Source: Thermoplasmata archaeon
Lineage (GTDB): Archaea; Thermoplasmatota; Thermoplasmata; Thermoplasmatales; Thermoplasmataceae
Direction of reading: 5' to 3'
Assembly: GCA_021850835.1 (NCBI GenBank)
Contig: JAJZKS010000154.1
Coordinates: 1 to 5,020, forward strand
DNA length: 5,020 bases
Position numbers and translations under genes: made by a program. This document shows positions 1-5,015 of this stretch, piece by piece. Position 1 is the first letter of the stretch. Each line of letters opens with the position of its first letter. The notes under the pieces were generated by a model. It was not told where the DNA came from and made no database searches. It saw nothing but the letters and a program-made list of their open reading frames with translations.

Positions 1-143
1 ATGAATATCAGGCATGTTAACACGTATACAATATATAAGATTTTCAAACGCAATTACGTTCTAAAACCGGCGGGTCCGCTCATTTATGAAAATCTGGCCC
101 TTAATTGTTCCTAGAAATGGTGTACACAAATTCCATTTACCAC
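1..143. other. Left-edge stretch with no supportable gene
   Basis: I see no gene that can be supported here. Frame 1 is open from the first base to a TAG at 112-114 (37 codons starting with ATG), so it could be the tail of a gene lying to the left, but its residues match no family I recognise. A second tiny frame (86-163, 25 codons) looks like noise. An 8-base palindrome GTGTACAC lies at 120-127, roughly 20 bases upstream of the TATA-like element of the next gene. It could be an operator, but a single short palindrome is weak evidence. No tRNA cloverleaf was found. Confidence 0.4.
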
Positions 144-157
144 ATAAATTATTAATT
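144..157 (+). promoter_or_regulatory. Candidate archaeal TATA box for the alpha/beta hydrolase
   Basis: The sequence ATAAATTATTAATT is an unbroken AT block whose centre lies about 27 bases upstream of the ATG at 177. That is where a TBP-bound TATA box sits relative to an archaeal transcription start when the transcript is leaderless. No Shine-Dalgarno-like purine run precedes the ATG, which fits leaderless translation. The segment 147-157 is also a perfect odd palindrome (AATTA-T-TAATT). The call rests on position and composition only. Confidence 0.5.
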
Positions 158-176
158 GATTAAAACTTCAAAGATA

Positions 177-905
177 ATGGCAACTTTTGTCTTTGTCCAT
201 GGTGCCTGGTTGGGTTCCTGGATCTGGAAGAAAATACTTGGCCCATTGCGCAAGAAAGGCCACGACGTTTATGCTGTCACTCTTACTGGAATGGGCGACA
301 GAGTTCATCTCGCCCGGGAGGACTTTGGAATGGACACTGCCACACAGGACGTTGTAAACCTTCTCGAATATGAAGACCTGCATGTTGTTGTGCTTGTCGG
401 GCACAGTTTCGCAGGCAAGGTGATCTCAAGGGTTTATGACGAGGTTCCAGAAAGAATTAAGATGCTGTTCTACTTTGATGCCTTTGTACCTCAAAAATCG
501 AGGGAGCCCCAGGGCGGAATTGAGCAGATGAGCAAGGATGAGAGGGGAATTATTGAAAAAGCTGTGAAGGCAGAAGGTTCAGGCTGGAAACTTGGAGTCC
601 CTGATGAGTTTCTTGATGACCTGGCCTGGGACCTTAAAGGTGATGACAAAGACTGGTTCTTTTCGAAACTTACCCCATGGCCTTCCAAACTAGCCTTTGA
701 ATCCATTCAAGTGAGCGAGAAAGTGGACAAGGCAAAGAAGGCATATATTTTCTGCAATAGGAGTTGGGAAGATATTGAGAAGCAATGGAAGGACTTCCTG
801 GATTCACTGGACGGGGAGTACAAGCTCCTAGTGGCAGCCCATTATCCCATGGTGACAAAAGTGGATGAGACCATAGATGCCCTGATTGCTCTGTCGAAGT
901 CCTAA
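177..905 (+). CDS. Alpha/beta hydrolase, EstC / hydroxynitrile-lyase-like esterase
   Basis: This is probably a soluble cytoplasmic carboxylesterase-type hydrolase of 242 residues; its substrate is unknown. I chose the ATG at 177 because the protein then begins MATFVFVHGAW, the usual first strand and oxyanion-hole HG motif of the family. A TTG at 156 would add seven residues with no ribosome site. Visible motifs, numbered from the ATG, are HGAW at 8-11, the nucleophile elbow GHSFAG with Ser77, and a C-terminal His222 in AAHYPM, matching the family's H-x-P-M signature. The usual catalytic Asp, in a strand-end motif like YxxCTRD, aligns here with Ser196 (YIFCNRSWED). Glu198 or Asp199 might replace it, or activity may be altered. 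Length is normal for the family (about 230-260). The gene is a single transcription unit converging on the minus-strand operon, so a shared pathway is not implied. Confidence 0.85.
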   Translation: MATFVFVHGAWLGSWIWKKILGPLRKKGHDVYAVTLTGMGDRVHLAREDFGMDTATQDVVNLLEYEDLHVVVLVGHSFAGKVISRVYDEVPERIKMLFYFDAFVPQKSREPQGGIEQMSKDERGIIEKAVKAEGSGWKLGVPDEFLDDLAWDLKGDDKDWFFSKLTPWPSKLAFESIQVSEKVDKAKKAYIFCNRSWEDIEKQWKDFLDSLDGEYKLLVAAHYPMVTKVDETIDALIALSKS

Positions 906-928
906 TCCAAAAAAGGCTTTAACAATTT

Positions 929-984
929 AAAAAAATTATAATAAATATTTTAAAAAAATAAATGGTTGAGTGAAACTACTCAAC
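929..984 (-). terminator. Hairpin plus T-tracts ending the minus-strand operon
   Basis: On the minus strand a perfect 7-bp stem, GTTGAGT / ACTCAAC with a 6-base loop, spans 984-965 and includes the last codons and TAG stop of the transporter gene. It is followed by CATTTATTTTTTT and, after an AT-rich spacer, a second run of seven T residues ending near 929. T-tracts are the main intrinsic termination signal in archaea, and the stem may add to it. On the plus strand the same region gives only A-runs, so it is a less convincing terminator for the convergent hydrolase gene. Confidence 0.6.
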
Positions 985-2292
985 AGGTTTATCCTTGGTT
1001 TCTTTAAGGAGGAGTGTGGTTATGAGCATGATAACTGTTGCAATTATGCCCACAATTATAATCAGACCAAGAGACTTCGAAACTCCACCTGAAACTCCCA
1101 CTATGTAAGGTATCAGTGTAAGTGACATTATTCCAAGAGTCAGGCTCCCCAACTGGTATGCAATTCCTGACCCTGAGAATCTGTATCTTGTCTCAAACTG
1201 CTCTGTTATGAGCGTTGGTGCTACTCCATCTGCAATCTTGAAGAAACCGTTCAAAAGAACCAGAGCAATAACAAATAACAGGTAACTCTGCATCTTCACG
1301 ATTAGTTCGAAAGGATAAAGGAAAGCTATCACGAGAATCGCTGAGATTATCATGGTCTTCCTCCTCCCGAATTTATCTCCAAGGAAAGAGCCTGCTATTG
1401 CCCACAAAATTGCGAATGCCGCTGCGATAGATACTGCAAAGCTCAACTGCGAATCTGTTATGACTGAAGAAGCTTTCAGGAAGTCCAGAATATAGGCACC
1501 GCTCACAAATATCCCTGGTGCACCTATGATAAAGAATGCAGCCGGGGTAAGAAGGAGCATGGTTTTCCACTTGTCCTTAATGGAGTCCAGTATAGGGAGC
1601 TTGTCAAGCTTTTTCTTTTCCTTTAGTTCTGAGAAGAGGGGGCTCTCTTCTATTCTCATCCTTATGAAAATGGCTACGACGAGGATAAGAACCCCGATGA
1701 TGAAGGGAATTCTCCAGGCAAAGCCAAGCAATTGGGCATGCGTGAACACTGTAGCAAGGAACGTAAAGAGGAGAGATGAACATAGAAGACCTATATTGGC
1801 ACCGTTCTGGATCCAGCTTGTAAGAAACGCGCGCCTCTTTGACGTTGCTATGTATTCTATAGAAAGCGAGGATGCTGCAGGCCATTCTCCTCCAAGCCCA
1901 ATACCCTGAATTATCCTGAAAACCACAATTGCGGTGAAAGCAGTTGTGGAACCGATTACAGATGCATCAGGAAGGGCAGCAATTCCCCCTATTCCTATTG
2001 CAGTCAGCACAAGAGTCCATACCATCATGTTACGACGCCCCATCCGGTCACCGAAGTGTCCGAATATGAGCGCGCCGATTGGCCGGCTCACGTATGTTAT
2101 TCCAAATACAATTACAGATTCACTTACCTTTGCTGCAGCGCTTAGACCCGTGAAAAATATATGGGGCCACACTAGGGATGCCGCTGTGGCCACTATGAAT
2201 AAATCATAGTAGTCAACGATTGTGCCCAAAGCGCTTGCAAAGACCACCTTAGTAGAGCTAGTAGTTGCCATGTTCCTTCTTTCCTCTCTCAT
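976..2292 (-). CDS. MFS transporter, metabolite:H+ symporter (MHS)-like
   Basis: This is an integral membrane proton symporter of 438 residues with about 12 predicted hydrophobic helices, probably importing a carboxylic or aromatic acid used by the operon. Diagnostic motifs are an N-terminal ASALGTIVDYYDLF (19-32; the family usually has a G-x-x-x-E-W-Y-D-F pattern), the loop 2-3 motif GHFGDRMGRR (78-87), RIIQGIGLGGEWPAAS (126-141) which is characteristic of the MHS group (KgtP, ShiA, ProP), the mid-protein repeat GSFLGDKFGRR (301-311), and EQFETRYRFSG (364-374) resembling the family's late E-x-x-x-T-R-x-R-x-x-G. A charged central loop lies at about 210-243. The ATG at 2292 overlaps the upstream stop as ATGA. 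An in-frame ATG at 2271, after a purine-rich GAGAGGAAAGAAGGAAC, begins MATTSS and may be the true start. It is the last gene of the operon. The substrate is inferred only from context. Confidence 0.9.
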   Translation of the reverse strand: MREERRNMATTSSTKVVFASALGTIVDYYDLFIVATAASLVWPHIFFTGLSAAAKVSESVIVFGITYVSRPIGALIFGHFGDRMGRRNMMVWTLVLTAIGIGGIAALPDASVIGSTTAFTAIVVFRIIQGIGLGGEWPAASSLSIEYIATSKRRAFLTSWIQNGANIGLLCSSLLFTFLATVFTHAQLLGFAWRIPFIIGVLILVVAIFIRMRIEESPLFSELKEKKKLDKLPILDSIKDKWKTMLLLTPAAFFIIGAPGIFVSGAYILDFLKASSVITDSQLSFAVSIAAAFAILWAIAGSFLGDKFGRRKTMIISAILVIAFLYPFELIVKMQSYLLFVIALVLLNGFFKIADGVAPTLITEQFETRYRFSGSGIAYQLGSLTLGIMSLTLIPYIVGVSGGVSKSLGLIIIVGIIATVIMLITTLLLKETKDKPVE

Positions 2293-2972
2293 CCATTTAT
2301 CTTGATATTCAGGTCCCTGAGAACGTCCCTTAGTGAGTAAAAGTCCACGCTCAGCTGACCTTCCCTGATTTTCTTTCTTGTTCCCTCTTCCTTCTTTTCC
2401 CTTGCTTCCGCCGCTGAAAGTACTTCATCTATTCTCTCTCGGCGGGTAACTACGACACCGTCGTCATCAGCAGTAATAAAGTCCCCCGGGTAAATGGTCA
2501 CATTTCCAGCAGTTATGGGTGTGTTGACCCAGCCTGGCTTAACCTTCGAAGTTCCTGTAACGTTCACATACCTCGACCAAACAGGGAAACCCATTTCCCT
2601 GAGTTGTTTTGTATCTCTCACTCCACCATCGATGACCAGCCCCGCTATTCCTTTCATCTTGCAAGCAGTTGCCATTAGTTCCCCGAAATAACCACACCTG
2701 GTCTCTGACAATGTGCTGATAACAAGAATGTCGCCTTCCTGGCAGTATTCGATCGCAGCATGAATCATGAGATTATCAGCATCAGCAGTGCACACTGTAA
2801 CAGCTACACCGGATACCGACTTTCCAGTCTGGATCGGCCTGATCCCTGGATCCATTACATTAGTTTTTTCCTGAGATTCCGAAACTGTGGCAACCCCATA
2901 TGAAGTGAGCCGGCTGCATATGGCCCTGTCTTCCTTTGAACGGGGGATGAGTTTGTTAATCTCATGTGTCAA
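2289..2972 (-). CDS. ligK: RraA-fold 4-carboxy-4-hydroxy-2-oxoadipate aldolase / oxaloacetate decarboxylase
   Basis: Family members (GalC, LigK, ProA) are metal-dependent class II aldolases. They split 4-carboxy-4-hydroxy-2-oxoadipate into pyruvate and oxaloacetate and often also decarboxylate oxaloacetate. The 227-residue protein has the fold's signature GELMATACKMKGIAGLVIDGGVRD in two parts: GELMA at 97-101, and DGGVRD at 115-120, where Arg119 and Asp120 match the pyruvate- and metal-binding Arg-Asp pair. FPVWSR follows at 129-134. The C-terminal tail, with AREKKEE at 189-195 and GQLSVDFYSLRD at 205-216, is typical of CHA aldolases and absent from short RNase-E-inhibitor RraA proteins, which argues against a regulator role. 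The start is TTG at 2972, overlapping the upstream TGA as TTGA and preceded by a near-perfect Shine-Dalgarno GGCGGTGA six bases away. It lies directly after the GalB-like gene, matching the pathway order. Exact substrate remains inferred; related RraA-fold members act on other 2-oxo acids. Confidence 0.82.
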   Translation of the reverse strand: MTHEINKLIPRSKEDRAICSRLTSYGVATVSESQEKTNVMDPGIRPIQTGKSVSGVAVTVCTADADNLMIHAAIEYCQEGDILVISTLSETRCGYFGELMATACKMKGIAGLVIDGGVRDTKQLREMGFPVWSRYVNVTGTSKVKPGWVNTPITAGNVTIYPGDFITADDDGVVVTRRERIDEVLSAAEAREKKEEGTRKKIREGQLSVDFYSLRDVLRDLNIKING

Positions 2973-3685
2973 AGGAATTCACCGCCAACATAAGGATAGG
3001 TCCTCATGAATGCTTCTGCAAATTTGTAGTCCTGAATCCCGGAAATCCTACGTGCATGATTGCCCCGTATGAATGCCCTCTCACTGTAATATTCAATTAG
3101 GTGGCTCTGTGCCTGGAAACACTCCATGGCCTTTCTCTTGATATCGAATACATCCGTTATGTCAATGACCAGATCAGGGTAGAATTCTGAAAGTTCTGAC
3201 TGGTGGTGCTCAAACCCGAATATCCTCGGTTGCTTGCATACTGGCACTTCGGGCAACACTCCTCTGGCGATTGAAAGTATTGATGCCCTGTGCACTGCAT
3301 CTGCCACCGTTTCATGGTCGGTATTAAACGGATCTTTCCTGCCATGAGTAACAATGTTTTCAGGCTGGTATTCCCGAAGTATCTTTACAAGTTCAATCAA
3401 CCGGTCATCAGTGATTCTTATGGGATAATCATCCCAGTCCAGGAACCTTACCGGTGCCCCAAGGATCTGGGCAGCCTTAGAGCTTTCTTCCCTCCTTGCT
3501 GTCTTTACTTCGTCGAGAGTCTTTCCCTGTTTCCAGAGCTCGGCAGATTCTCCTCTTTCTCCATAGGAAAGGGCAATAATCTGAACTTTCTTCCCCATCT
3601 TAACGTACTTTGCTATTACTCCACCTGCCCTCCAGACAAAATCAGCTGCATGCGCACTAACCACTAATAAAGAAGTCCTTTCCAT
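2969..3685 (-). CDS. galB: PIG-L/LmbE-fold protein, GalB-like 4-oxalomesaconate hydratase
   Basis: The 238-residue protein has the PIG-L/LmbE fold, best known for zinc-dependent N-acetylglucosaminyl deacetylases. The usual HPDD motif is replaced by AHAADFVWRAGG (11-22), keeping His12 and Asp15 but losing the Pro-Asp between them. From memory this is the form seen in Pseudomonas putida GalB, a zinc hydratase converting 4-oxalomesaconate to 4-carboxy-4-hydroxy-2-oxoadipate. The third metal ligand is probably His124 in THGRKDPFNTDHETVADAV (113-131). Other conserved spots are RREE (64-67) and FEHHQSE (158-164). It probably acts in the cytoplasm; no signal peptide or membrane segment is seen. Start is ATG at 3685, four bases after a GAGGTGA site that contains the stop codon of the upstream hydrolase gene. 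The next gene, a CHA aldolase, would use its product, which supports the hydratase role over deacetylase. The alternative is a LmbE-type deacetylase or amidase of unknown substrate. Confidence 0.8.
   Translation of the reverse strand: MERTSLLVVSAHAADFVWRAGGVIAKYVKMGKKVQIIALSYGERGESAELWKQGKTLDEVKTARREESSKAAQILGAPVRFLDWDDYPIRITDDRLIELVKILREYQPENIVTHGRKDPFNTDHETVADAVHRASILSIARGVLPEVPVCKQPRIFGFEHHQSELSEFYPDLVIDITDVFDIKRKAMECFQAQSHLIEYYSERAFIRGNHARRISGIQDYKFAEAFMRTYPYVGGEFL
2979..2986 (-). promoter_or_regulatory. Shine-Dalgarno site deciding the TTG start of the aldolase
   Basis: The minus strand reads GGCGGTGA-attcct-TTG. The motif differs by one base from the archaeal consensus GGAGGTGA, and the spacing is six bases. 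It lies inside the last codons of the GalB-like gene. No ATG occurs in the frame before residue 40, so this site settles TTG at 2972 as the start. Confidence 0.75.
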
Positions 3686-3689
3686 TCTT

Positions 3690-3696
3690 TCACCTC
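3690..3696 (-). promoter_or_regulatory. Shine-Dalgarno site embedding the upstream stop codon
   Basis: The minus strand reads GAGGTGA-aaga-ATG. The final TGA of this site (3692-3690) is also the stop codon of the DUF6282-type gene, so ribosomes finish one gene directly on the initiation site of the GalB-like gene. This suggests translational coupling and confirms ATG at 3685. Confidence 0.8.
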
Positions 3697-4592
3697 AACA
3701 GATGATGCGCGTTTTCAACAGTCATTTGACGCACTTCTTCAACGGTCAATGAATGTTCCAAGAAGAATCCGGCGAATTTCTTGAAACCTTCAACAGGGAA
3801 AATGGCGGTTTTCTGGCCAAGGTCAGTGGCAATGAGGTTGTGTTCGGGGCCCGTTTCCATTACTCCTTTCAGGACATGTTCCCAACTGACCTTGTTCGTA
3901 GCCGGAGTCGTATAACAGCGTTCAAGGAAAGCTCCGAGCCTTGCCATTTCCTTCTGCTGCTCTATTGTGTAAAAGGTTGTAGGGAAATCAGGGTGTGTTA
4001 TTATGATCCTCTCTAAGCCCATGTCCACGGCTTCCTTTACCAGTTTTAGGCCCTCAACTGGAGACAAGTGTCCCGTTGCCATGATGAGTTTGTACTTAAT
4101 GAAAAGCGAAATTATCTCTTCAGTTTCTTTGAGCAGGTTCCCCTTATCATCGAAGAGTCTTATTGGCGGCCTTAAAATCTTATCTTTCTCAAGCTGTCTT
4201 TGCATTAAGGCCCAGTAAGGAAGTTTTGACTCGTCCTGTTTTCCCTTGTTGTTGAACTCGTTCAGGGAATCAACCGTAGGGAGCCATACAAGCCTCGCTC
4301 CTGCCCTGCCAGCTATGTCTACGGCCTGAGGGTTCATTCCACCGATTGCATTATTAAGCGTCAGGGTTCCGATGACATTCATGCCCGGAACCAGCTTATT
4401 TACATAGTAGGTCCTGTCAGCAGTTGGTACGTAGTGGGATTTTATAGCGAAACCTTTCATTCCCGCTTCTTTTGCCATATTTGCAAATTCTATATCGTCA
4501 CCACTGCGATCCATCACATCTGGGGCCGGATGGACATGAAGGTCATATGCGCCCTGGAGTACCGAAGTGATGTCTTCATTGGAAACGGTCAC
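3690..4592 (-). CDS. DUF6282-type amidohydrolase-like metal-dependent hydrolase (copy 1, intact)
   Basis: This 300-residue protein resembles the family annotated as DUF6282, whose reaction I do not know to be established. It has what looks like a full amidohydrolase-superfamily metal centre in the right order: DLHVHPAPD (17-25; His19, His21), a possible carboxylated Lys51 followed by His53 in FAIKSHY, His175 in ATGHLSP, His200 in ITHPDFP, and Asp257 in ATDLGQ. The ATDLGQ and THPDFP blocks are the most distinctive. No signal peptide is seen, so it is probably cytoplasmic. The start is GTG at 4592; the frame is closed by a TGA at 4619-4617 and has no ATG between the start and the first metal motif. 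A GGGGGCGG run lies just upstream. Sitting directly before the GalB-like hydratase, it could make that enzyme's substrate, for example by hydrolysing a lactone such as 2-pyrone-4,6-dicarboxylate. That role is inference; LigI, the known lactonase, belongs to a different amidohydrolase group. Confidence 0.8.
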   Translation of the reverse strand: MTVSNEDITSVLQGAYDLHVHPAPDVMDRSGDDIEFANMAKEAGMKGFAIKSHYVPTADRTYYVNKLVPGMNVIGTLTLNNAIGGMNPQAVDIAGRAGARLVWLPTVDSLNEFNNKGKQDESKLPYWALMQRQLEKDKILRPPIRLFDDKGNLLKETEEIISLFIKYKLIMATGHLSPVEGLKLVKEAVDMGLERIIITHPDFPTTFYTIEQQKEMARLGAFLERCYTTPATNKVSWEHVLKGVMETGPEHNLIATDLGQKTAIFPVEGFKKFAGFFLEHSLTVEEVRQMTVENAHHLLR

Positions 4593-4708
4593 AGAACCGC
4601 CCCCATTTTCAGGTTCTCATTTTCTTCACAATTCACGCTTTTCCCGGAATGGATACGAAATCCATTAACGGGGCAAATATTTCTTTTAAAGATTTTTTCA
4701 TCCAACAT
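4589..4708 (-). CDS. Possible 39-residue small ORF between the two hydrolase genes
   Basis: The protein starts MLDEKIFKRNICPVNGF and ends ENENLKMGAVL; it has two cysteines (12 and 27) and no family I recognise. Its ATG at 4708 follows GAGGTAA-aaaa-ATG, a Shine-Dalgarno-like site that includes the stop codon of copy 2. Its TGA overlaps the GTG start of copy 1 as GTGA. Both junctions copy the style of the other junctions in this operon, which is the main reason to list it. Against it, a 40-codon open frame occurs by chance fairly often, its start lies in the suspicious 28-base repeat, and two hairpins in the same stretch suggest it could instead be a structured spacer. Confidence 0.35.
   Translation of the reverse strand: MLDEKIFKRNICPVNGFRIHSGKSVNCEENENLKMGAVL
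4593..4617 (-). promoter_or_regulatory. Hairpin abutting the GTG start of the intact hydrolase
   Basis: In the minus-strand RNA, AGAACC and GGUUCU form a 6-bp stem ending at the base just before the GUG start codon. The 13-base loop carries the G-run GGGGGC that would otherwise be the ribosome-binding region. Such a stem could limit initiation unless an upstream translating ribosome melts it. Six base pairs is short, so the structure may be chance. Confidence 0.3.
4648..4666. repeat. Short perfect inverted repeat in the inter-hydrolase spacer
   Basis: AATGGAT and ATCCATT form a perfect 7-bp inverted repeat around the 5-base centre ACGAA. It could be an RNA hairpin in the operon transcript or a dimeric regulator's DNA site. 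About 20 bases further upstream for minus-strand transcription is CTTTAAAAG (about 4692-4684), a good-looking TATA-like element, so an internal promoter ahead of copy 1 is possible. Neither role is demonstrated by the sequence. Confidence 0.3.
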
Positions 4709-4712
4709 TTTT
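4685..4712 (+). repeat. Left arm of a perfect 28-base inverted repeat
   Basis: This arm is identical, base for base, to the reverse complement of 4993-5020. It lies directly after the stop codon of the copy-2 hydrolase and contains the start codon of the possible small ORF. The arms are separated by 280 bases that are almost wholly copy-2 coding sequence. The arm is AT-rich but not a simple repeat, so a 28-base identity is not chance. Confidence 0.9.
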
Positions 4713-4719
4713 TTACCTC
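4713..4719 (-). promoter_or_regulatory. Shine-Dalgarno-like site over the copy-2 stop codon
   Basis: The minus strand reads GAGGTAA-aaaa-ATG: the last two codons of copy 2 (GTG AGG) and its TAA stop make a GAGGT core seven bases upstream of the small ORF's ATG. It mirrors the GAGGTGA site at the end of copy 1. Either it serves the small ORF or it is a fixed by-product of the conserved C-terminal Arg-stop. Confidence 0.4.
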
Positions 4720-5015
4720 ACTAAAAATTCCTGGTTGTCTACACTCATTTGCCTGATTTCATCCACTTTGTAGCCATTTTTAAGCAAAAATCTTGAGAGT
4801 TCAGCCATTCCTTCGACGGGCGAAATTGAATCAGTCTGTCCGAGGTCCGTGGCAAGAATGTTCCTTTCGATTCCGGTTTCCTTGATTTCCTTTAGCACAT
4901 GGTCAAATGTTGAGAAGCCAATGGCCGGCACCCTATAGCTTCTCTCCAGAAAAACTCCGTATTTGCAAATGCTTTTTTGTTGCTCTATAGTGAAAAATGT
5001 TGGATGAAAAAATCT
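4713..5015 (-). CDS. DUF6282-type hydrolase, C-terminal part only (copy 2, cut by window edge)
   Basis: This is a second, divergent copy of the neighbouring hydrolase. From TIEQQ onward its last 92 residues align without a gap to residues 209-300 of copy 1, with 45 identities counted by eye. It keeps FLER, the metal-ligand block ATDLGQ, and SPVEG, and ends VDNQEFLVR where copy 1 has VENAHHLLR. The N-terminal metal ligands would lie beyond the window. The frame can be read out to 5015, where a TAA (5018-5016) interrupts it, but the stretch 4993-5020 is the inverted-repeat arm and probably not genuine coding sequence. Trust the gene from 4713 to about 4995. A GTG at 4931 is only an internal codon. 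It is probably a full upstream paralogue with a related but different substrate; a real truncation by rearrangement is the alternative. Confidence 0.75.
   Translation of the reverse strand, partial: RFFHPTFFTIEQQKSICKYGVFLERSYRVPAIGFSTFDHVLKEIKETGIERNILATDLGQTDSISPVEGMAELSRFLLKNGYKVDEIRQMSVDNQEFLVR

Noticed and set aside
1..114. Open frame of 37 codons from the first base to TAG
   Set aside because: Too short, at the edge, and without a recognisable motif; not enough to call the tail of a gene.
156..176. TTG start giving the alpha/beta hydrolase seven extra residues
   Set aside because: It overlaps the TATA-like block, has no ribosome site, and the ATG at 177 fits both the family N-terminus and leaderless spacing.
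1526..1909. 127-codon open frame on the plus strand inside the transporter gene
   Set aside because: Antisense shadow of a well-supported membrane protein; Ser/Arg-rich translation with no domain.
3290..3667. 125-codon plus-strand frame over the GalB-like gene
   Set aside because: Antisense shadow; the opposite strand carries clear family motifs and ribosome sites.
4434..4724. 96-codon plus-strand frame spanning the copy-1 start and the spacer
   Set aside because: Runs against the operon, crosses real coding sequence and ends in low-complexity Phe-rich residues from the T-runs.
4713..4931. Stand-alone 72-residue protein starting at the GTG at 4931
   Set aside because: Homology to copy 1 continues upstream without a break in the same frame, so the GTG is an internal Val codon of a larger gene.
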